Origin: Bacteroidales bacterium
GTDB lineage: Bacteria; Bacteroidota; Bacteroidia; Bacteroidales; UBA6680
DNA: 64,000 bases
Assembly (NCBI GenBank): GCA_025210735.1
Contig: JAOARD010000027.1
Coordinates: 59,785-123,784, forward strand
Reading direction: 5' to 3'
The notes beneath the pieces were generated by a model. It was not told the DNA's origin. It did not search any database and saw only the letters and a list, made by a program, of their open reading frames with translations. This document shows positions 57,806-64,000 of the stretch, piece after piece (positions within the stretch are counted from its first letter, which is position 1; every line of letters begins with the position of its first letter). The position numbers were made by a program, and so were the translations under genes.

Positions 57806-59182
57806 ATGCAGAAGAAAATATTACTAACAGTATTGTCGCTCTCAATAACAGTTTTTGCTGTTAATGCACAGAGTAAAATGACACTTAAGGAGTGTCGCGA
57901 TAAGGCTGTTGAATATAATAGAGAGCTTAAGATTGCTCACTACAATATGCAGGAGGCAATAGCCAACAAAAAAGCCGCAAAAACAGCATATTTACCAAAA
58001 TTAGAGGCATCAGGTACCGCAATGTATATGCCAAATATGGACGATATATCAATGCCGGGAGGTTTTCTTCCTACTGCATCAAGTGCCGATGCTGCAAGCA
58101 AAGGACAATTTACCGGACAGAGTAATGTATGGTCGCCGGGAATGAATATTGAGCTTGGAAACATGACAATAATATACGGTTCTGTAAACCTTACACAACC
58201 AATATATGCAGGGGGTAAGATACTTTATAGTAATAAACAGGCTACCGCAGGTGTAAATATATATAGCAGTGCATATACACTTAAATACTCTGAGATAATA
58301 GAGAAAACAGATCAGGCTTACTGGAATATGCTTGCAATAGCAGAGAATGTAAAACTTGCTGAGAAATATATCGCAATGTTAACGGAGCTTGAGGAGCAGA
58401 TGACAGAGATGTATAACCTTGGATTAACACCAGCAAGTGAGAAACTTAAGGTTACTGTTCAGAAAAACGAGGCACAACTAAACCTGCTTAAAGCAAAGAA
58501 CGGACTAAGAATATCTAAAATGTATCTTAATCAGGTAATAGGACAAGATATAAACTCTGAAATTACTGTTGCAGATTCGCTTGAAATGAGTGCAAAAATG
58601 CCGGAATTATCGGGTGGAGTATTAGCAGCACAAACAAACAGAGCTGAACTAAATATACTTAAAAACAAACTGGCTATAGCAGAGTACGATAAAAAGATAA
58701 CAATGGCCGATTACAAACCGCAGTTAGGGGTAAGCGCCGGTTATACAACATCATATATAAGTAACTTTGCAGAAGACTTTGAGTTCAGACCATCAATATC
58801 AGGTCAGTTAACTATACCTCTGTTTAACTGGGGGCAAAGAAAACATAAACGTAATGCTGCTAAACTAAAGATTAAGGCAGCAGAAACAGAGCTTAGCAAT
58901 ACAAACGAACTTATTAACCTTGAGGTTAATCAGGTTAGAATTGAGATTGAGGAGGCATATGAGGCAATACTAATTGCTCAAAAGAATATAAAAGAGGCTC
59001 AGGAGAGTCTTGACGAAACACAAGCTAGCTTTAAGGTAGGTTTAAATACCACTACTGAGTTGCTTAATGCACAGGCCGATTGGCAAAATGCAAATGCTCA
59101 GTTAATAGGTTCTTTAGCAAATTACGAGGTACTTAAAACAAAATGGGACAAAGTTACTGGTAAATTAGTTGCACCTGAATAA
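57806..59182 (+). CDS. TolC-family outer-membrane channel
   Basis: 458 residues. Signal peptide 1-21 (ending AVNA). Two structural repeats of helical coiled-coil plus beta-strand: QPIYAGGKILYSNKQATAG in the first and IPLFNWGQRKHKRNAAKLK in the second, then VNQVRIEIEEAYEAILIAQKNI. It forms a trimeric duct linking the pump and adaptor to the exterior. Confidence 0.93.
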   Translation: MQKKILLTVLSLSITVFAVNAQSKMTLKECRDKAVEYNRELKIAHYNMQEAIANKKAAKTAYLPKLEASGTAMYMPNMDDISMPGGFLPTASSADAASKGQFTGQSNVWSPGMNIELGNMTIIYGSVNLTQPIYAGGKILYSNKQATAGVNIYSSAYTLKYSEIIEKTDQAYWNMLAIAENVKLAEKYIAMLTELEEQMTEMYNLGLTPASEKLKVTVQKNEAQLNLLKAKNGLRISKMYLNQVIGQDINSEITVADSLEMSAKMPELSGGVLAAQTNRAELNILKNKLAIAEYDKKITMADYKPQLGVSAGYTTSYISNFAEDFEFRPSISGQLTIPLFNWGQRKHKRNAAKLKIKAAETELSNTNELINLEVNQVRIEIEEAYEAILIAQKNIKEAQESLDETQASFKVGLNTTTELLNAQADWQNANAQLIGSLANYEVLKTKWDKVTGKLVAPE

Positions 59183-59307
59183 ATAAATTATTATAACTTG
59201 GAGTTTTGAAGGAATTAAATCAACAGAAAGCTTTGCAGAGTATGTTTATAAAACCGGATAAGCTGTAAATATAGTTCAACAAAGCATTCTAATAGCTTAT
59301 TTTAACC

Positions 59308-60366
59308 ATGATGAGAGATAAAAAATGCAAATTTGAGGGGACGAAATTTCTTACAAAATTTCCAAGTTATTCTTTATTGTCAATAGCATACAGGTTTACT
59401 GTTGTCAGTCTGTGTAGTATACTTATTATAAAACTAATGAGATATATCAGCGACTTTCAGCCAATAACCGAACCTGGATTCAGAGATTACCTGTTTGTTA
59501 TAATAATTTTTAACCTGCTTAGTGAGTTACTAATAATACTTGACAACGTAATGGAACGTATCTTTCCGATACCAAAAAAACTTAAACTAAGACTTATCCT
59601 TCAGTCATTTCTTAGCATTTTTATACTTGTACTTATATATAAGGCTGTACCATTAGTGTTTCCGGATAAGTATGGAGCACCAAAATCGCACTTTTATCTG
59701 GGCATAGCTGTAGGATTAATATTTGTTACAATGCTATCTACAATATTGCTTATTACCAGATTTACAGAGAAGTGGATATTTGTACAACAAAAAATAGATA
59801 AGATGGAGAAAGAGAAATTGCGCATTGACTATAATGCACTTCAGGATCAACTCAATCCGCATTTTCTGTTTAACAATCTTAGTGTTCTAAAATCACTAAT
59901 AATGTACGATACCAATGGTGCAATAGAGTTTACTGAGAACTTTACCGATGTGTACAGATATGTTCTGCAGAGCAAAGATAAAATGCTTATAGAGCTTATT
60001 GATGAGCTTAAATTTATAGAGTCGTTTATATCACTACACAAAGAGCGTATAGGCGATGGATTTGATGTTCGTTTTTTGGTAGACAAAAAGATATTGGAGA
60101 TGCTTATAGCACCATTAACACTACAATTGTTAATAGAGAATGCTATAAAGCACAATGTAGCAAGTATTGAGAATCCGTTACTTATAGAGGTCTATTCAGA
60201 AAACAACTGTTTAATTGTTAAGAATAATATACAACCAAAAGATACGTCATATTCAACAAAAACAGGATTAAAAAATCTTATTCGCAGATACGAACTATTA
60301 GACAGCGATAACGTTATAGTAGAAACAGATAATGAATATTTTACGGTAAAAATACCTTTGTTATAA
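59308..60366 (+). CDS. LytS/YehU-type sensor histidine kinase
   Basis: 352 residues. About four transmembrane helices (28-48, 62-80, 95-115, 128-150), then a coiled linker and the His_kinase domain with His185 (QLNPHFLFNN) and the ATPase segment (LLIENAIKHN, TGLKNLIRRYELL). It begins at 59308 with two ATG codons in a row, 126 bases after the channel gene. The response regulator starts 33 bases downstream. Confidence 0.9.
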   Translation: MMRDKKCKFEGTKFLTKFPSYSLLSIAYRFTVVSLCSILIIKLMRYISDFQPITEPGFRDYLFVIIIFNLLSELLIILDNVMERIFPIPKKLKLRLILQSFLSIFILVLIYKAVPLVFPDKYGAPKSHFYLGIAVGLIFVTMLSTILLITRFTEKWIFVQQKIDKMEKEKLRIDYNALQDQLNPHFLFNNLSVLKSLIMYDTNGAIEFTENFTDVYRYVLQSKDKMLIELIDELKFIESFISLHKERIGDGFDVRFLVDKKILEMLIAPLTLQLLIENAIKHNVASIENPLLIEVYSENNCLIVKNNIQPKDTSYSTKTGLKNLIRRYELLDSDNVIVETDNEYFTVKIPLL

Positions 60367-60398
60367 TCTTTTTAGGTGTATTACAAAACAGATAAATT

Positions 60399-61172
60399 AT
60401 GAGAGTAGTTATTGTAGAAGATGAACATCACAGTAGCAAGATGCTTGCCGGAATGATTCAGAAAAACAGACCGGGTTGGAAGATTGTACAGAGTTTAACC
60501 AGTGTTAAAGAGACAATAAACTGGCTTAATACACATCCGCATCCTGATCTTATAATGATGGATATTCAGCTTACAGATGGAATTAGTTTCTCTGTATTTG
60601 ATGAGATAAAAATTGAGAGCGCAATAATATTTACAACAGCATATGATGAGTATGCAATACAGGCATTTAATGTTAATAGTATAGATTATCTGCTGAAACC
60701 CATAAAAGAAGAGAATCTGCTAAAAGCTATAACTAAATTTGAGAAGATAAACGACTTTATTACAGAGGGTAACAAAACAGTAGAACATGATTATAACGAT
60801 CTGCTTAATGCTCTGAAGAATGGTAAAAGAGAGTACAGAAAAAGATTTCTGATTAATGGTACTACATCATTCTTTAAACTTGATACAAAAGATATAGCAT
60901 ATTTTAATACCGTAAACAGGGTTACATTTGCTGTAACATTCACCGGAGAGGAGCATATTGTTGATCTTACAATAGAGAAACTTGAAGAGCAACTTGATCC
61001 GGAGGTATTTTTCAGAGCAAACAGGAGCCAGGTTTTACATATTGATGCAGTAGATAAAATTGAGGCATATTTTGGTGGAAAACTGATAATACATCTTATA
61101 CCACCATTTAAATCGTCGATGACTGTTAGCCGCTTAAAGGCAACAGAATTCAAAAAATGGATAGATAAGTAG
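60399..61172 (+). CDS. LytTR-family response regulator
   Basis: 257 residues. Receiver domain with Asp55 (LIMMDIQLTDG) and Lys in YLLKPIKEEN. LytTR domain at about 150-257 (DIAYFNTVNRVTF, FFRANRSQVLHIDAVDKIEAY). Cognate to the kinase directly upstream. Its place inside the efflux cluster suggests control of the pump genes. Confidence 0.92.
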   Translation: MRVVIVEDEHHSSKMLAGMIQKNRPGWKIVQSLTSVKETINWLNTHPHPDLIMMDIQLTDGISFSVFDEIKIESAIIFTTAYDEYAIQAFNVNSIDYLLKPIKEENLLKAITKFEKINDFITEGNKTVEHDYNDLLNALKNGKREYRKRFLINGTTSFFKLDTKDIAYFNTVNRVTFAVTFTGEEHIVDLTIEKLEEQLDPEVFFRANRSQVLHIDAVDKIEAYFGGKLIIHLIPPFKSSMTVSRLKATEFKKWIDK

Positions 61173-61294
61173 TTGCAGACAACATAAATCATAGTGAAAC
61201 ATTTGAACAGAACAGTTATGAGCCTGTTGTTGAGGGTTATAACTTGCAGTACAACAACATAATTTACAGAACATAAGCTTACACTAACAAAACA

Positions 61295-63559
61295 ATGAAA
61301 AAACAGATATTAATACTTATTATGCTTTTCTCCTCTGTAGTAGCTATAACTGCTCAGAGTACAGATACAATACCAAAGCCTAAAATAGGATTGGTACTGA
61401 GCGGAGGAGGAGCAAAGGGACTTGCACATATTGGTGTGCTAAAGGTTCTTGAGCAGGCTGGCATAAAACCCGATTACATTACCGGAACAAGCATGGGTAG
61501 TATAATTGGCGGACTATATGCATTAGGATATAGTGCTGATGAGATATCTGAGATTAATAAGAATGCCGACTGGACACATCTGTTATCAGACGATATACCT
61601 TTAAATAAAATTGTAATGGAGCAGAAACACGACTCAAAACGTTTTCTGTTCAGAATGCCATTCAGAAAGAACGGGCTTTCACTACCATCTGGGTTCATTG
61701 AAGGACAGGAGCTTGAGCGTTTATTTCGCAAACTTGCATGGCCTCTGCCAATGCAGAGTAGTTTTGATAGCCTTCCAATACCATTCAGATGTATGTCTGT
61801 AGATCTTGTATCGGGCGAAACAATTGAGCACTCTTCAGGCGATTTTGTTACATCAATACGCTCTAGTATGTCTATACCAAGTATATTCTCGCCCGTTGAT
61901 GTAGATACACTGTTACTTGTTGATGGTGGTGTTTCCAGTAACTTTCCGGTTGAGCAGGTTCGAAAAATGGGTGCCGATATAGTAATTGGTGTATATGTAG
62001 GATTCGACGAGGATGTAACAAAAGAGGATCTGTTTGCTCTTACCGATGTACTAACACGTTCTACAGGACTTGGTGGTATTGTAGACTCTAAAAAGCAGAT
62101 AAAAAATGTTGACTACCTTATTGTACCAGATCTTAAAGGTCTGACATCATCTGATTTTGTTAAAGGTGTACAGATAGAACAATATGGCGAGGAGGCTGCA
62201 CAATTACATTTTGATGAACTTAAAAGCCTTGCAGATAGCCTTAATCTGGAATACAGAGATGTAAAGAAGATAGAGCAACCGGAACTTATACTTGTTAAAA
62301 ATATACAGGTTAATAACCTTAAAAACATAAGTACAGAGTTCTTTATGGGTCAGTCGAGACTTGATAAAGGACAATATATGACAAATGCAGATATTGAGGC
62401 TGCTATTGATCGTGTATACGGAACCAACTACTTTAACAAGATTACATATACACTGTTTGATAATAACGACGATTCATACACACTTATATTTAACGTTAAA
62501 GAGAAATCAAGAGTATTCTATAATTTGTCGCTCAGGTACGATAGTGACCTTAAGCTTGGGGTTGCGAACGATATTACATTTCGTAACTATCTAATACCAT
62601 CGTCTGAGGTATCAATAAAGCTAAACATTGCACAAAACCCTGCATTTAAGTTTGAACTAAAGAAATATTGGGGTAAAAAACAACGCTTTATGAACTTCTA
62701 TTTTGCCGATATAAATAACGATGAGCTTACATTCTTTCAGAACGGTAATGATATGGGTAAATACGATATGTTTATACTAAAAGCAGGTACAGGTATGAAG
62801 TATTCATTAGGGCTTAACAGACAGGTTGGTATATTAGGTAAATATGAGTATAAGAAGTTAAAACCACATGAAAACCTCAAGCAGCTGTTCTCTGATGCTG
62901 AATTTAACTACTTTAGTTCAAGCGGGTTTGGATATACAGCATACTACAATGCAAATACAACAGACGATCTGTATTTTCCGAAGCGAGGCCTGAAGCTGGA
63001 TTTGGCATACACACATATGTTTAACCCAACTGTAAGGTACGATGCTAAAGATCTGTCGGCACTTGGTCAGAACATTGTACTTTCAGAAAAACACTCATAC
63101 AGCATACTGCTTGTTAGTTACGATGTATACATGACATTCTTTAGAACAGCAACACTTAATTTAGGTACCGGACTGGGTCTGAACTCTGATAATACAAGTA
63201 TGTACAACTTCTTTGGAATTGGAGGATCGTATCTGAATAAACGCGATAACTTTATCCCGTTTTCAGGGCTCAATTTTGGCGAAAGTATAGTAAGAAACTT
63301 CTCTATGTTCAGAGCATCAGTAGATGTAGAGATACTATCTGATGTGTACCTTAATGCTAAATTTAATGTTGCGCAAGGAGCAGATGATGCCGGAGATATT
63401 TTTAAAGGACTATTTGACTTTGGTTCAGAAGACTATTTTGCCGGATATGGTGCCGGCCTAAAATATGACTCACCTATAGGCCCGGTACAATTAATGGCTG
63501 CCGGAAATACAGAAGATAAAAAAGCGAGATGGTATTTCAGTATTGGTTTTCCATTCTGA
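61295..63559 (+). CDS. Patatin-like phospholipase with Omp85-type barrel
   Basis: 754 residues. Signal peptide 1-20 (ending AITA). Patatin domain (about 28-310) has oxyanion GGGAKG (37-42), nucleophile Ser66 (GTSMG) and Asp210 (DGGVSSNFP). A POTRA-like domain follows (about 330-420), then a 16-strand Omp85/BamA barrel ending KARWYFSIGFPF. This is the layout of type Vd autotransporters such as PlpD, but in Bacteroidota the patatin part may stay periplasmic. It should hydrolyse phospholipids at the outer membrane. Fourth in line after the two-component pair. Confidence 0.92.
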   Translation: MKKQILILIMLFSSVVAITAQSTDTIPKPKIGLVLSGGGAKGLAHIGVLKVLEQAGIKPDYITGTSMGSIIGGLYALGYSADEISEINKNADWTHLLSDDIPLNKIVMEQKHDSKRFLFRMPFRKNGLSLPSGFIEGQELERLFRKLAWPLPMQSSFDSLPIPFRCMSVDLVSGETIEHSSGDFVTSIRSSMSIPSIFSPVDVDTLLLVDGGVSSNFPVEQVRKMGADIVIGVYVGFDEDVTKEDLFALTDVLTRSTGLGGIVDSKKQIKNVDYLIVPDLKGLTSSDFVKGVQIEQYGEEAAQLHFDELKSLADSLNLEYRDVKKIEQPELILVKNIQVNNLKNISTEFFMGQSRLDKGQYMTNADIEAAIDRVYGTNYFNKITYTLFDNNDDSYTLIFNVKEKSRVFYNLSLRYDSDLKLGVANDITFRNYLIPSSEVSIKLNIAQNPAFKFELKKYWGKKQRFMNFYFADINNDELTFFQNGNDMGKYDMFILKAGTGMKYSLGLNRQVGILGKYEYKKLKPHENLKQLFSDAEFNYFSSSGFGYTAYYNANTTDDLYFPKRGLKLDLAYTHMFNPTVRYDAKDLSALGQNIVLSEKHSYSILLVSYDVYMTFFRTATLNLGTGLGLNSDNTSMYNFFGIGGSYLNKRDNFIPFSGLNFGESIVRNFSMFRASVDVEILSDVYLNAKFNVAQGADDAGDIFKGLFDFGSEDYFAGYGAGLKYDSPIGPVQLMAAGNTEDKKARWYFSIGFPF

Positions 63560-63624
63560 TAACGACATTACCAATTAATATTATCATATCACCTCATGTC
63601 TGCTTGTGAAACCAGACATAGAGT

Positions 63625-63658
63625 AAAAGAGAGACTGGTACCCTGGTCTCTCTTTTTT
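63625..63658 (+). terminator. Rho-independent terminator
   Basis: 11-bp stem AAAAGAGAGAC (63625-63635) / GTCTCTCTTTT (63646-63656) ending in a T run. It closes the efflux-patatin cluster. Confidence 0.92.
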
Positions 63659-63659
63659 G

Positions 63660-64000
63660 TATCTATTTTTTGCTAAAAGGAGACAACTTATCTAAACCAA
63701 TGCAAACAGCTTGTAGCTTCTTTTAGCATAATGGGAGGGAGCAAAATATATGCAGACAGAATATTGTTAGCATATAGTGCAACAAAAACATGTTTCGCTT
63801 AGAGTAGAGCGATAGGTTTGTAGTAACTTAAATGAAGCTACTGTATTTTTGTGAGGTACGAGCTATTGCCAATTCTATACAACGTTGACTAACAGAAACA
63901 GAAGTTCGCACCAGCTTTGATGAGTTATTGGATTTGTAGTTAAGGGTCTGATTGTTTGTGTTTTGTATTTAGCAGATATTATGAATTTGATATTTACGCC
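63660..64000. other. Non-coding end of window
   Basis: The last 340 bases show no ORF with a credible start, no RNA gene and no clear promoter. A 47-codon minus-strand open stretch near the end has no ATG. Confidence 0.5.

Noticed and set aside
63800..63998. Minus-strand open stretch of about 47 codons at the window end
   Set aside because: There is a stop before it, no ATG within it and no family resemblance.

Overview
The window is AT-rich bacterial chromosome that reads as Bacteroidota. Supporting signs are three large secreted proteins with type IX secretion (T9SS type A) C-terminal sorting domains, a gingipain-type C25 protease, a CarboxypepD_reg/TonB-plug outer-membrane receptor, lipobox proteins, LytTR regulators paired with LytS-type kinases, and repeated TAnnTTTG promoter elements, the -7 motif of the phylum. 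The order cannot be fixed from sequence alone. No rRNA, tRNA or CRISPR array was recognised. The window opens inside a gene.

Layout: 1-2.5 kb holds a truncated gene, a membrane-anchored XRE regulator and a DUF1016/PD-(D/E)XK nuclease. 2.5-9.7 kb holds a hairpin-rich non-coding stretch, a giant cadherin-repeat T9SS protein, an unknown Ig-like membrane protein and a putative AbiC-like phage-abortive-infection protein. 9.9-14.2 kb holds a TonB-dependent receptor divergent from a LytS/LytTR two-component pair. 14.5-20.4 kb holds a BNR-propeller T9SS protein convergent with a C25 protease. 20.8-25.4 kb holds an M20 amidohydrolase, a membrane LytTR regulator, a choloylglycine-hydrolase-type Ntn enzyme and a signal-peptidase-like protein lacking the usual lysine. 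25.8-26.9 kb holds a nine-unit 42-bp tandem repeat and a helical hypothetical protein.

27-32.1 kb is the most unusual part. A four-gene sigma-factor operon, including two tandemly duplicated small membrane proteins, lies next to a BlaI-type repressor and a BlaR1/M56 metalloprotease that carries an apparent ExbD-like tail. Three 20-bp-phased operator-like palindromes separate blaI from a divergent pentapeptide-repeat gene, so all three genes may form one stress or antibiotic-response unit.

32.2-45.5 kb holds a spondin-domain lipoprotein, an IS1595-type transposase with two of three catalytic positions changed, a FabH-like synthase with a TetR regulator, a MATE exporter, a TIGR01212 radical SAM protein, a YiiX-like lipoprotein, an AddB-like nuclease, a palindromic interspersed repeat, a GNAT acetyltransferase and an OMPLA-like barrel. 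45.7-52.1 kb is housekeeping: trmD, a DUF349 protein, pyrG (TTG start) and yidC. 53.4-63.6 kb is a long co-directional cluster: RND adaptor, RND pump, TolC-type channel, LytS kinase, LytTR regulator and a patatin-Omp85 protein. The kinase/regulator pair is well placed to control the efflux genes, probably in response to envelope stress.
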